A DNA stretch of 64,000 nt from Diplosphaera chodatii (taxonomy: Eukaryota > Chlorophyta > Trebouxiophyceae > Prasiolales > Stichococcaceae). The DNA is taken from NCBI GenBank assembly GCA_032358165.1, contig JAALGY010000053.1:1922001-1986000 (forward strand), in the 5' to 3' direction. Positions 22,160-34,500 of this stretch are shown in pieces. The position numbers were made by a program, and so were the translations under genes. How positions within the stretch are numbered: the stretch's first letter is position 1; each line of letters opens with the position of its first letter. The notes under the pieces are model-generated. The model had not been told where the DNA came from, did not search any database, and saw nothing but the letters and a program-made list of their open reading frames with translations.

Positions 22160-24883
22160 TCATGTGCGGCGGCCGCGGGCACGCGATCGGGAGGAGGCTG
22201 CAGCACGGGCTTCACCTGCAGGAAGCAGAATGCTATGACCTGCCTGTGCACTTGCACCCATGCAATTGCACACTCTGTTTGCACACTCTGTGTCTAGAAA
22301 CAAAGCAGTCATACATGGTGAGCATGCCAGATCCTGCAGCGGGGGTGCGCATCTACATGTTGGCCAGGGCAGGTGCCTGCAAAACCTTGAAAAGCATGAA
22401 CTCCCCATACAACATGCAGCTGCAAAGCGGCAGCCGACTCACCAGCGGCAGCGCGCTGCTGACCGGCCAGGGTGAGGGCCCGCACACGCTCCAGGATCTC
22501 CATGGATGGCGACTCGCGCTTCTTGTCCACCCGCGCAGCCGCCTGGTGAGCGGAGCACATGTGAGCTTCAGTTGCTCAGCTAAGGCAGCAAAAGGTGCAA
22601 CGACTCGGATGCTAGGGCAGCAAGGGAGGATGGGGAGTGAAGACGAACGAATGGGCCTGTGTTGGCGGCCGTTGGAGAAGTGGTACACGTCGCGCATGCG
22701 GCCAGGCATGTCGCAGCATGCAATGCACGCATATTGCCCAGCCGGCATACTCGGCGATGGCAACACGTCAGTCGAGTCTGTGCGGCAGGAGGTCTTGATG
22801 CCGCACGGCCTCAGCATGCACAGCGGTCTGTTTCACATACAGCAACGCAGCGCACCAGCTCGGGCGGCAGCTCGGCGATGCGCAGCAGGTTGCGCCACTT
22901 GTCCTTGAGGTCCACTGCGGAGCGCTGCGCGATGGCGGGGTACCCCAGGCGCTTGATGTCCTGCCAGTGGCCCGCCCCGCCGCACGCCTCCACCCCATCC
23001 ACCAGCGCCTCCGTCTCCTCCCGCGTCCTGTGACACGGACAAGCATACCTCGACACCCCTTCACAGCCAGCTTTGGTCATGTGGGAAGTTCTCACGCTGC
23101 CAGGCAGCATAGGCGTCACTTGCAACAGCCAGCAAGACAATATTGACACAACGACGGCTGATCATAAAAGTAGGAGGGGCGACACAGGTCACATGCAGAG
23201 CTGCTCATGCACTCTGCTAATCAGACACCGATGTGGGCTGTGCAGCTGCTGCAGCCACTCCGTGAGGTGCAAAGGTCAGCCCACATTACAGCTGGACCCT
23301 TGTGGACCGCCAAGCACCGGAAAGCAGGTCGCACAGCGGGGCGCACCAGGGGTTGTGCTGCTTGCGGCGCTGGTTGAAGTCGGCATCGGCGCCGTCCCGC
23401 AGCGCAGCCGGCGGCTGCACCAGCCGCTTGCGCTTGCTGAGCGTGCCGCTGCCGGGGCGGCCTAGCAGCGCCAGGCCCGGGGCCCCTGCAGCGCCGCCGC
23501 TGGCGCAGCGCTCCCGCTCCCGCCCGCCGTCCGGCACCCCGGCCTCGGGCGAGGAGTCCCGCAGCAGGTGGCCGCTCGGCCGGACGGTGCGCCCGGAGCG
23601 CGACTTGAGGAAGCCGCTGGCCGTGGGCAGCGACTTCGGCGTGAAGCTGAAGCCGGCTCTAGAGTCGCGTGGCGGCGTGGCGCCAGGCCGGCCGCCAAAC
23701 CGTCCAGCGCCGCCAGCGGTATACGACGCCGGCCGCAGCGGCCCCGAGCCCTGGTGCCGCAGAGGGGGCCCGTAGCCTGCCGGCGAGCCGCCACTGTCGG
23801 CGGGGCTGTCGCTGCTGCCGCCGCACGCGCCGTGGTTACTGCCTCCCCTGGGTGTGCCCACTGGTGAGCTGCGGCCGCTGGTATCGCTAGGCTTGTCGTC
23901 TGAGTCGCTGGTCGCCTCTCCGGCAAACACGCTGTAGTCGATGCGGCAAGGCAGGCGCGCAGAGGTGCGCCGGGGGGGCGGGGCGGTGTGCGCACGCTGC
24001 TGCAGCAGCAGCGCCGCGTCGCTGTGCGCCGGGCTCAGGGCCGACGACTGCAGCGGCGGGTGCCCCGGTGCAGGGGCCGTGGCCTGGTGCGCGCTGAAGT
24101 CGTACATGAGCGGCACAGGCTCGGCCTTGAAGCGCTGCTGGTGGGCGGAGTGGCCAGCGCCCCAGGCGGGCACCGAGGCGCTCAGCTGCTGCCCGCCAGC
24201 GTGGCCGCGTAGCTGCACGCCCCAGTGCCCGGCGGAGGGCTGGCTGCCAAACTGCTGCTGGTGCTGCTGGTGGTGGTGCTGCGGGGGCTGCTGGTGCTGG
24301 TTGTAGGGCTGCTGCACCAGACACAGCGGGTCGCTGCTGCCCAGCTCCTGGCCATGAAACGGCTGCGAGGCTGCAGTCGGGCCGCTGCCCCAGCTGCTGC
24401 TGTAGTGCGCTGCACAAGGCGCCACCGGGATCCAGGCAGCCTGCTGCTGTGGCGGCTGCTGCTGCCAGCCGGGCGCCGACCATGCCTGCTGGTGCGGCTG
24501 ATGCTGCTGATACGGGTGCTGCGATTGTTGGTAGTGGAGAGGCACATGTGCCTGCTGCTGAGCATGCTGCTGTAGCATGAAGCCCTGCTGTGGGGAATGG
24601 AGATGGAGGGAGTCCAGATCGACGCCCACCTGCACATGACATGGCACTATATCCTGACCATCGCCTGTTGCAAGCCTGGCACCTGTGCAGCACTTGATAC
24701 GGTGCTCAATGGGGCCAGCAGGGGCCAAACTGCTACACGATGCCGATCGAAACCCACCGGAGGCACATCAGGCAGCAGATCCATGTCGACATGCGCATCC
24801 GGTAGCTCGTCCACGCCATCCATGTGGAACAGCATGTCCAGGCTCTGGTCTGCTGCTGCATGCTGGTGCGGTGCCCCTTGTAC
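22160..24883 (-). CDS. Gln-rich MYB/SANT telobox-type DNA-binding protein
   Basis: Exons on the minus strand: 24758-24883, 23347-24629, 22841-23027, 22443-22542, 22160-22215. A large exon encodes a Gln/His-rich activation-like region (many QQHQ runs), then a Ser/Pro/Gly-rich linker with a basic patch (SKRKRLV). The MYB repeat begins at RRKQHNPW, assembled across an intron, and continues TREETEALVDGVEACGGAGH, then HWQDIKRLGYPAIAQRSAVD and LKDKWRNLLRIAELP. The VDLKDKWRN motif is the telobox that contacts telomeric TTTAGGG-type DNA in plant TRB/TRF proteins and human TRF1/2. A C-terminal helix (VDKKRESPSMEILERVRALT) ends in an Arg/Ser-rich tail. The first in-frame ATG is at 24835; an upstream coding exon is possible, so the N terminus is open. 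It could be a telomere-binding protein or a transcription factor. Confidence 0.8.
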
Positions 24884-26333
24884 CTGTGGAGGTGCGATGC
24901 CAACCCTTTCGTCTACTGGCACTGCGGGTTACGATACACCAAAGCTACCGGATCATGAGCGCGGCAGAACACTGCGAGAGACTGCAAGGAAATCTGCACA
25001 AGTGTTGAGTCAGGCAAATGCCCACCGGCTGGGGGGGCGCCTGCAGATGGTACTCCGGCACCATTGTCCCTGCGTTTATGTGAGCAGAAGCACCGTGGGT
25101 CAGCTGCTCGCTGACATCTGTGCCAGATAGCACCGCCACAACTGCACGCACGGGCTGCACACACCTGTTGACGTCCAGCTGTTGCTGTTATTGGCGCCCT
25201 GTGGTGCCGTGCTTGCGTGTGCTGCCGGGCTCAGATGAGCGTCTACCTGCGAGCCGTGCCAGACGGGATGGTACAGTGATGATAGGACGACCATCAGAAA
25301 CAGATAGGGGACTTGGCCACAGCCTCAATTCGACGACGCCCAGCGTGTGGCACTAGCTAGCCTCTGACAACTGTACACCGAGGCAATGCAGACGCCAAGA
25401 AGCCCTCTGCAACATGCGCAGGGCACAAACATGCCTTCTACAGCTGCGAATGGTACCCAATCCGCGGTGCTGAGGAAGAACGGCGCGGTGCAGGAGCGAA
25501 AGCAAGCGCACGGCAGAGAACAGTTCGCAGGCTGACAGCACGCAGGCAGTTGCACGGCACCGCGCTGTAGCCGCACCAGCTGCAGCTAAGTCGATGTGGC
25601 AGTGCAAGCGCGGCCGATCGCGCTGCGGCAACGGTGCAGGTGTCCGCGCCCGTCCAAGTGCACGTTCGAATCGCACATTCGCAGCATCACGAGGCGACAT
25701 CAGGGTGCGGTTTGCACCTCACCTCCATGTGCTCGTGAGCATCCAGCTGCAGAAACCTGTCCGCATCGACCATGCCACCGGCCACTTGTGTGTCGTGATG
25801 ACTTGTCAATAATGCACGTGTTCTGCGTCCTGCTCAGCCTCTGCTTATCGGCCTGCCCGGGCTGCGGCCGCTGTGGGAAGTGCCATGAACGTCGCGACTG
25901 TCTGGGGCGGCCACAACCTGACCTGGACTCGGACCGGCGACCACACGGCGAACAGAGAAAGTGTTGCGTCACGGTAAAAGCAGCATGTTTCGGCACTGAT
26001 CGTGTGTGCTTTACTAGTCGGTCAAGCATAGCACGACTCTTCACAGTCGCTGTGTCTCCACTGCTGATAGGTGTGCATCTCCGTTGACCAACTTGCGCAA
26101 GCTTATCGTCACCAGTGCACATACAGTGCGCGTCGCTCGCACCTGGCGCCGGCCACTGTGTAAATCTTCAGATCGACAGCTCACACGTAGTGCTTGAAGT
26201 AGTCGGCACTGTGTCGCTTTCCTCCTGCCTATATCTGCTCATCGCTATATATACTTGATACAGTCAAGTCCAGCCTACGCAGCCCGGCGCACACCACCAG
26301 TTCTCCTCCTATAGCTGGCATCACTTGAGCACC
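24884..26333. other. long divergent intergenic region
   Basis: Lies between the MYB gene (minus) and SCAMP (plus), about 1.4 kb. It may contain an unrecognised 5' exon of the MYB gene around 24.95-25.16 kb (an open minus frame containing MVPEYHLQAPPQPVGICLTQ), but its donor phase does not fit the next exon. Other open frames look like shadows. Confidence 0.35.
26245..26254 (+). promoter_or_regulatory. TATA-like element upstream of SCAMP
   Basis: CTATATATAC lies about 80 bp before the SCAMP ATG, in a locally AT-rich stretch. Position and sequence fit a core promoter TATA box; unproven. Confidence 0.35.
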
Positions 26334-28561
26334 ATGCCCAAAGCTGACAATCCATTCGCAGACAATCCCTTTACTCAGGTGCAGTTGAAGCATCGCTGAG
26401 CTGATCAAGTTGCGGTGTGCATGCCAGCAGATAGGCTCCTGCCTTGCTCATGTATGCACAGCGCAGAATGCGATCAGCAGACTGGCGCGGTTGCGAACAT
26501 GGCCGTGGGACATGATGGTTGACGGGAGTCACTTGCGTGCAGAATGGCGCCGGAGCTGCACGAGGCGCGTGGGGTCCCAGCGGCACAGCTGGTGCGGTGC
26601 CGGCATACACAACAGATGCACCCGTGCCCACGATTTCTGCCCCGTCAGTGAGCTCTCAGCCAGGCTGCAGTTGCTGAAGTGGACTGTGCCTGGGCTCCTT
26701 CCGTGTCACGCGAGAATGAATGGGTTGCTGCTGCTGCTGATGGTGATGATCGGTTGCAATGGCATGCTATCATCCCAGAGCAGGTGCGAACTTGAGGGTA
26801 ACACATCAATGCTCATGGCATTGCGGCCCCCGATGCAAGTCTTCATGGCAATAGGTGGCTAGCATGCCCGGCAAGGAGCGCGAGGCGGATTTCGCCAAGC
26901 GGGAAGCAGAGCTGAATGCGCGGGAGGCGGAGCTGAAGCGGTGGGAGGCGGACCTGCGCAGCAGCGGCCGCCTGCGGCCCAAAAAGAACTGGCCCAAGTG
27001 CTGCCCGATCACCGTCATGGACATCAGAGGTCAGCCCCGTGCGCAGCAGCACGCAGGCTGCTTCCAATGCTGGGCTCGGTGCAGTGGTGCACGGGTTGTG
27101 ACGCCCAGCTCACGCCCGGCGCGCTGATGCCACGTGCAGGCGAGGTGCCAAAGGAGCTGCAGGGGCTGGTGACGGCAGCGTACTACGCTTGGCTGGTGCG
27201 TCACATACTTGGTGCCTGTTGCCATGCTGGAAGATCGGCGTTGTTCCATTCTGTGCACTTGTGTTCTGCCCTCTATGCGCAGGGGCTGTGCATCTGCCTC
27301 ACCTACCAGGTCGCAGCGACAATCGTGGCACTCGCGCTCATCGATGCAAAGAAGGGACGGCTGTCAGGCTTCATCCTTGCGGGTGCGCATGTCACGACAG
27401 CGATGATTGCAGTTGAGGAAGCTTCGTCAACCGATGCACCGAAGTTCAGCATCCCCGTCGCTGATCCATCTGAGCTATCTGACCCTATGCTTGTTTCCTG
27501 CGAGCAGTGATCTATGCGATTATCGGCATTCCAGGTAAATGCCTGTGAGTTGAAGAGAAGCAGAAGTATAACCTGTGATGCATATGTATTGATTGTCAGT
27601 CTGCCTTCGTGCATTTCTTGTCGGGCAACAGAAGTTTGAGAACAAAATCAATCGTATCACAAAGTGTCTTGTTGATTCCAGCCGCGTGGATGATCTGGTA
27701 CATCCGCCTATACACAGCGTCCATCAAGGACAGGGCATTCACGTACGCTGCCGCAGCACATTACATCGTCTGCGGCTCGGTTGCTGACGCTGTTATCGCA
27801 CCTTGTGACCCGCGTGCCCTTCATGTCTGTTTTGTCATAAGCAACTCACGCACTGTGCAGATATGCCTTCTTCTTCCTGGCCTTCTGCATCCACATCTTC
27901 TGGTGCATCTGGTCAGCCATCTCGCCGCCGGTGGGTGATGGCTGCCATTTCAGCATGCACCACTGTCCAGATACATGCTGCTCAATGCGTTTGCCCAACA
28001 GCACATGCAGAGCCGGCACTTGCTTGCGTTTTGGCATACTTCTCATGCAACAAAGCCCACAATGCAGATTCTCTTCAACAAGTGGAGCTATGCGGGGTGG
28101 ATCACAGCCATAGTGGCGGCTCTGCCGAACAATGCGACAGTTGGCGCTGTCTACATTGTGGGCGCAGTGTGCTGGTCCCTGGAGGTGAGGTTGCTGTGCA
28201 GCCCAGCCTGCAGCGCACCGCAGCAAGACAGTGTGGGAATGTTCATCAAGCTCAGCAACGCCATTTGCAAGACTCTTATATGTTGACTGATGACTGCATG
28301 GTGGACATGCAGGCTCTGCTGTCGATCTACGTGCTGCAGAGGGTGCGCACCCCTGAAAGCATGGTGTTGATCGCGATCTTGATCGCATCTGATCGGCGGG
28401 CCCTTGTGCATGATGATGTGCTCAGGGACGGGTCATGCCTTGACGCCCGCCGTCGCCTGCTGCTGCAGGTCTACTCCAACTTCAGGGGACAGGGCAAGGA
28501 TACGCAGCTCAGGAATGAGGCGATGCTTGCTGCTGCGACACGGTCCGTGAGCCGGGTGTAG
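26334..28561 (+). CDS. SCAMP: secretory carrier-associated membrane protein (SCAMP)
   Basis: Four-helix membrane protein of the plasma membrane and trans-Golgi/early endosome, cycling in post-Golgi and endocytic traffic. Eleven exons (26334-26378, 26543-26647, 26855-27029, 27140-27195, 27283-27382, 27508-27534, 27682-27742, 27861-27930, 28068-28184, 28313-28342, 28469-28561) sum to 292 aa, the usual SCAMP size. The start MPKADNPFADNPFTQ carries two NPF motifs that bind EH-domain endocytic proteins. A coiled coil follows (READFAKREAELNAREAELK), then KKNWPKCCPIT, the conserved pre-membrane segment. Four hydrophobic segments include LCICLTYQVAATIVALALID, VIYAIIGIPAAWMIWYIRLY, YAFFFLAFCIHIFWCIWSAI and ATVGAVYIVGAVCWSLE. 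The C terminus carries the VYSNFRGQGK signature. Exon 6 is only 27 nt. A short exon between 26648 and 26854 could have been missed, but none is needed for the frame. Confidence 0.92.
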
Positions 28562-28875
28562 AGGGGCACGCAGCAGAACATGTGCTGTCATTTTACTGCT
28601 TGCAGGGCGGTGCTCAGTGGTCCTTTGCGACCATGCTTCCTTTCTACTTATGCAACCTGCAATCAATGTGCCCGGAAACAGACACTTTTTGGCACTGTGA
28701 TCTAGCTCGAGGCTGTTCTCTGCCAACACAAAGCTGTACCCTGCTGTTTACCCGTCAAGCAGATATCCTGTGTTACAACTCTGTCAAGCACACCTCCGTC
28801 AAGCAAACTGGTGCAGCTTGCGGTAGCCTGGCGTAGGATTTGTATGCAAGGCCTAGCTGTTCAGCAAAAGCGAAA
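28562..28875. other. convergent 3' intergenic
   Basis: Lies between the 3' ends of SCAMP (plus) and the Nudix gene (minus). No gene seen. Confidence 0.4.
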
Positions 28876-30622
28876 TCACAGCTCTGAAAGTGGCTGACTG
28901 CTGTTCGAACCATACATCAGTATGTCCTCTCTTTGCCTGCTTGGGACAGGGAACTTATGTATCCTGAGGCCAGGGTAGTCCCCCCGCGCATACGCTGAGC
29001 ACCGCTCCACGATCTGCATGAGGAGCACCTTTGGATCGTGCACCCATTGGCTGATGCACGAGCAGACGAACACAGACCTGAGTGTTTCACACCGCAGCTG
29101 AGGGTGGGTTCACCTGGCCAAGAAGAGGTATCGTCTGCGGACAGGGGTTGGCCTCGAACTGCGCAAGGCTCTGCCACTCTGCAGCCACCAGCTCGTCCTC
29201 CTGGATTGTGATGGCGTCCTCGCAGCCTTGCTCCGGGCTGCAAGACACCACCATTCAGCCATTAGAACCGGTGCCACATCGCAATCACCAGAAGCCGACC
29301 GCAGTCCAACATGACAGTGCCTGAGCAGTCTGCAATACTGTTCCAACAGGATACGACATTGCCTCAAGATGCCAACACTTACTCAAGAGCCACAACAGCG
29401 AAGAGGTCGCTCTTCCCGAAGAGGGCAGTGTGCGCCTGCCGGACGGCAAGCACAGCGCAGCTCTTGGCCCGCACTCCTGTCTCCTCCAGCACCTGCATGG
29501 CAGCCGGCATATAATGGGCACATTTAGCTGTGCATCACGCAATGCGTGCAAATGTCATTTGATGTGCTTGTAGGTGCAAATGCAAACGCACACCTCTCGC
29601 TCAGCAGCATCTGCAATATCCTCACGCGCCATTGACAGACCCTGTGCAACAAGTCAATGCATCAGGCAAGACACTATAGGCTATACAGACACCACACAGT
29701 GGAATAGAAGCTGGGGTATGCACACACTCCTTATTTGCTTCAGGAATGCCTCACCGTGGGCATCTTCCAAACCCCTTTGCCTGCAAATCATGGGGTTGAC
29801 TATTGATGCGGTCCAGCCTTGCCTCCCAGCTTCGAAATTTGCATTGAGCAACGGCACTGGCAGCGCACCTCGGAGCGGCCCGTTGCGCTCCTGGACCATC
29901 AGCACCCGCTGCTGCCGGCGATCGAACACAAAAGCGCCAACGCCCACCTGCAAGTCAGCGGCAGGAGCTTCAGAACAAGAGAACAGCATTGCCAGAAGCT
30001 GCTTTCAGTCTGACCGTGCGGTTCGGAGCAGTCACGTAGGTCAGAAGCAACAAGACCAGGCGTGCGGACCTGGTGTGACGCGTTGGCAGGCAGCTTGTCC
30101 TCGGTGTCGGGCAGCCACCTCGCCAGCATGACGTAGTCTGGCTCGGCATGGTGGAAGTAGAAGCCGTGCTGCGTTGCCACGGGCACCAGCTGCGCATGCG
30201 TGATGGGCACCTTCAGCCAGACGCCCTTGCGCCCAGTCCGCTGCCACTCCTGCGGCAGCGTGCGGTTCGTGTGAGACCCGTCGGTGCGGAGTAGCGGTGG
30301 GAGCGTTCATACTGGTTGCAATGGCATACTACGCTGATTACCTGCAACGACTGCTGCAAGCTGTCTGCAAAGTCTGCCGGATCCGCCGGCAGCTGGTCGG
30401 CGTCAATGTTGATGCCATCATAAATATCGCCGGTAGCAGCGAGCACCATGGCGTCGCTGACCGTCAACGTGTGCTGCTGACGCAAGTCTCCCAAGTCTGC
30501 CGCGACGGCCGCCGCTGTCACACCTCTGGGCACAACCAGAGGTGGCGGCTTCTGATGCGCCGCAGCAGCCACGACTGGAGAAGTCACAGTGAGGAGGGAA
30601 CGTCGAGCAGATCTGCAATTAA
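28876..30622 (-). CDS. Nudix hydrolase, plant NUDT2/NUDT8-like
   Basis: Hydrolyses a nucleoside diphosphate linked to another group (ADP-ribose, NAD(P)H or CoA in plant relatives). Exons on the minus strand include: from about 30622 to 30342 (5' end open), 30070-30249, 29869-29947, 29755-29780, 29594-29641, 29383-29492, 29114-29237. Family N terminus: YDGINIDADQLPADPADF and GVWLKVPITHAQLVPVAT, then GFYFHHAEPDYVMLARWLP and LPANASHQVGVGAFVF. The Nudix box, split over two exons, is complete: G(LSMAR)E(DIADAAE)REVLEETG, with both metal-binding glutamates of REVLEE present. Exon 4 is 26 nt and encodes KGVWKMPT. After 29114 the model is unclear. The open frame 28876-29073 (LLMQIVERCSAYARGDYPGL and an RQREDILMYG end) looks like the family tail, but its phase does not join the preceding donor. 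The N-terminal region is Ala/Pro/Arg-rich and may be a targeting peptide. Confidence 0.8.
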
Positions 30623-31532
30623 GATGGCATCGATCCGTCGGGGCACCAAACGGTTACCAGCAAGCACGTGGTGACATGTTTACTTTTGCATGCGGCAAAT
30701 GGCTGTGCGTCCTATGGCCAACTATGTTCCTCGCCTGTTTAGCGAACGCACGGATTGAAGGGCACGCTGTCGCACGAGACAGCGACACAGCGTTTGCATG
30801 CAGCAACCCTTCGAGCTGATATGGTACAGTCTGAGATGGCAAGTATGTAGCGTTCACAATCAGCCCAACCAACAGTGCAAGGGGTGTAAGTGCAACGTGA
30901 GCGTGCAGATGCTGAAGCGAAGGCTACCAACTGTTGACCAGCAACAGAGCCTTGGGTGTACTTCCCGTAAGTTGTGAAAGACAAGCATGTAGAATGAGCG
31001 AAGCACTCGTGGCACACGTGATGGCCCGAGAGATGAGGAGAAGCTGCTACCATGAGCAAGGTAGGGAGGGAGCGAGGCACAAGTGTGACGACATCGGCCC
31101 GTGCACTATCATGAGGTATACCTGCATCGCTACAAGGTCATATGCACGACAAGATTGGCACATATGCAATATAAATCTAGTCTACAATATGACGCACCCC
31201 TGCTGCAACTTGAGTATTCAAGCCGTGCGTGCAACATCTGTGCACGATGGACAGCTGCTGAGGCACCGATGCAGCACAAACTCTGTTCGATGGCCCGCCG
31301 GCTTTGCTATGCTGACCTAATACATTCGGTTGCCACCACCTCGCAGCTCGCCCTCCTCAAAGCGACCCCTATCAACAGCAGCAGATAGCGGAATGGTGAG
31401 AACATGGTCCCATGGAGTGCAAACAAGTTCAAGTTCTAGCTGCACCAGATGTCACAGTGCGTCCCACTGACGTGAGCAGCACATCAGATTGTCTGGATGG
31501 TTGGTGATGCGAAAAACTGGCAGTTCATTGGC
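30623..31532. other. intergenic
   Basis: Lies between the 5' end of the Nudix gene and the 3' end of the auxilin gene (both minus). It may include a 5' exon of the Nudix gene, since a minus-strand frame at 30.66-30.87 kb is Arg/Ala/His-rich and transit-peptide-like. I could not connect it with confidence. Confidence 0.35.
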
Positions 31533-34500
31533 CTACCAGGCAACCTTCAGGATGTCGAAGGCGATGTCGGCAGTAACCAGCTGTTTGAGGCTGCCGCCCT
31601 TCTGCTTCACCTTGTCTGGGTGGACCAGCAGGTTCGCCTTCATGTAGCACCGCTTAACCTGCACAGCACAAGGCGATGGGAGCTCAGATGCGGTAGGGCT
31701 GGGATGATGGGAGTGCTGTTCTTTTGACAGCACACCATATGTAAGGCTATATTCAAAATGTGGGCCACAGCACGCTGCTTGGTGCATTTGACAGCCAAAT
31801 GTCTTGTGGATGGGGAAAACCAGAGGACTCTTGATGTCATCCAGACGGCAATGCACTGACAAATGAACCATTCCTTCTTGTAGCATGCTGATCATGTGAT
31901 CAGGGGGCCACCTTGTTGGCTTCCACGAGGTCGGTGAGGCCGGGCGTCTTCCACCCCGAGTCCGCCCACAGCACCGTGTGCAGCGTGCTCAGCAGCGCGC
32001 GAATGTTGTCCTGCTTGCCCTTGGACCACGCATCCATCTTGGGCTTGATCTGGTCCCGCAGGTCAACCTGTTGCACAGACAGATCCAGGACTTTGTGCGT
32101 GCATGAGTCCGCACTGCTTCTGAGCGCCACGGTTTGCTGCTATACCGCCGTCAACTTGCGGGCTCAAAACATGCAGCAGCTATGGCTCCCTGAAATGGGC
32201 ATAGTAAATACTGACACACTGCTCAGCCTGTGGTCCCACCCACCTTTTGCGACTTCTCCTCCTCCGAGGCCGCCTCCCGCATCTGCATCTCCTGGCGTGC
32301 AGTATCAATGGCGGCCTGCTTGGCCGCCAGGCGCTTCTCACGGGCCACCCGCCGCGCCTCGGGCTCCCCTTCCACCCCCTGCAGCATTGTGGACCCCCAG
32401 CACCATGACACCCAGGAGGCGACGAATTGTGAATGGCACTCGAACACTCTGTGCGCCAGCAGCCTGAATGAGCCTGTGTGATTTAGTAAGCATAGCAGAA
32501 GCTGAACGTTGAGGCCTGCAGTGATTGAAGCTGGCCGCAGTGACAAGGTTTGGGTGGGGCGCTCACCCGGTCGTCCAGCACAGGGCCCTTGCCAGATTCC
32601 CTGCCTGCAGCCGACCTGGGCCGCGGGGGCTGCGAGGGCGCCTGCTGCCGCCGCTGCTGCTGCGCAGCGGCATGGCCATTGCTCTGCGGCGCTGGCCGCG
32701 CGGCAAACATGTCCATGCTATCTGCCGCGCCGCTGGCTGCTGTGGGCGCTGCTGGCTGTGCAGGCGCATTGAAAAAGTCGCCCAGGTCGTCCACTGATGC
32801 CAGGTTGGGTTCTGCTGGAGCTGCATCCGCCGCTGCTGCGGCTGGTTGCGCCTCTGTCTGATCGCCCACCCCCAACAGATCCGCCTGCAGACGCTTCCCA
32901 CAGCATGTCAGCATTTGCACATGATGCAGCCATGCACCGCACAAACTCCATTCAAGCTCTCAATGCATCACGTCACTGCAAGGATTGCTGCCAATGACGG
33001 TGCCTCAGCTACAGATCTGTCCACTCATTCAAACTCACATCGGGTGCTGCCGGCCGCTTAGCTGGTTGTTTGGCAGGTGTAGCCTGCCGCCGCGGCTGTG
33101 GCTGCTGCTGCGCTGTGGACTGTGCCTGCCGCCGCGCCTTGGCGCGCTCGATTGCAGCGTTCGCCTCTGCGGCAGCATCTGAGACACCCTCCCCATCATC
33201 GCGGCTGCGCTGTGGCTGATGGGCCGGTGGCTGGTACAAGCCATCCTATGACAGAACACCAGACTCCATCTTTCCATCTTGCAGTGCTCCACGTTCATGC
33301 AGCCAACCCGTCTGAAAGCATGCCTATTCAACAGGCCTGGTGCTGAAATGAAATCATGCATGCAGTTTTGGCCACCATGCCATCATCACACAGAGTACAC
33401 AGCACGACCGCCGACTCCCAGCCAGAGGCAGACCTGCACGAGGTCGTCGTATGCAGGCGGCGGAGGGCGCCCAGTGCGGGACAGGCGGCTGGCGTGGCCG
33501 CTGCCTTCGTCAGCTCCGCCGGCCCGGCGCGAAGCCGGCTGCCGCGGGCTGCCCGCGGCGCTCCCCGCGCCGCTGCTGTGGCCGCCGGAGCTCCCCGGCT
33601 GGCGCGGCGAGGCGACGCCCCGCCGCGGCGACATGTCGTGCACCCGCGCGCTGGCCTCCTCGACCGCTTGCCGCTGCTGGCTGTTGCACAGGCAAGGCCA
33701 CGTGCTTGCGGCGGCCATGGCTGTGCGGATCGCAGGTTTGCAGGGACTGACATACGGCCAGGGCTCGGCATGCCGGGCGGACTGTGCTGTAAGCGGCGGC
33801 ACCTGGCAATGGCGTTTGTGTCCAGGATGCGCTGCACGATGAGGCGGTCGTCCTCCGGCAGCTGGCCCAGCATGTTTGCGCGCTGGTCTGGCGGCATGTC
33901 CGCCATGGTCGCCGCCCACCTGCCCAGTAGTGACCATGCATCTCTGCACCTGGCATCTATCGTGTACCAGGGCACGCTAGCCCTTCGGTATGATATATGG
34001 TCACACATGCTCTTTATCGGCAGAGGACAGTCGGACCGTGAAATAGCCTACAACATTTAGCGTGCACATGCGCTGCTGATGCTCGGAATGCTCCAAATAG
34101 ATGTAAGAGGCTCACTGGTAGTAGTGCTCGGGCACATCCTCCCTGCGGGAGGCGTCCTGCGAGCTGGACCGCCCATGATGCACCACTGGCCGCACCACAG
34201 CCTGAATGTCCAGCTCGTCGATCTTTTCCTTTGCCACCTTTGCAATCCTGCATGCAGGTCATGCAGTGCATGTAAGGCCAGCAATGTCGGCTTGCGGTCA
34301 CCCTGACACGGTTGGCGCCCAATCTTAAAACACTCACTCTTCACGGCACATCGCGTCGCAAATGGCTGGCACTGCGACTACAGGTAGGCGGTGGAGCGCA
34401 CCTGGTTGCTGAATTCCGGATCCACTTGGAGCCCATGCCCAGGTAACGTGTCGCTTGCTCACGCATGTCACCGGGTGCGCCGCGTTGTGCTTCCTCCTGG

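Noticed and set aside
23462..23995. Arg/Pro/Ala-rich frames opposite the Gln-rich MYB exon
   Set aside because: Shadows of the 1283-nt MYB exon, which has the correct codon bias and leads into the telobox.
25353..25700. 115-codon Arg/Ala/Leu-rich minus-strand frame
   Set aside because: No homology, no consistent splicing partner; composition fits a chance frame in GC-rich intergenic DNA.
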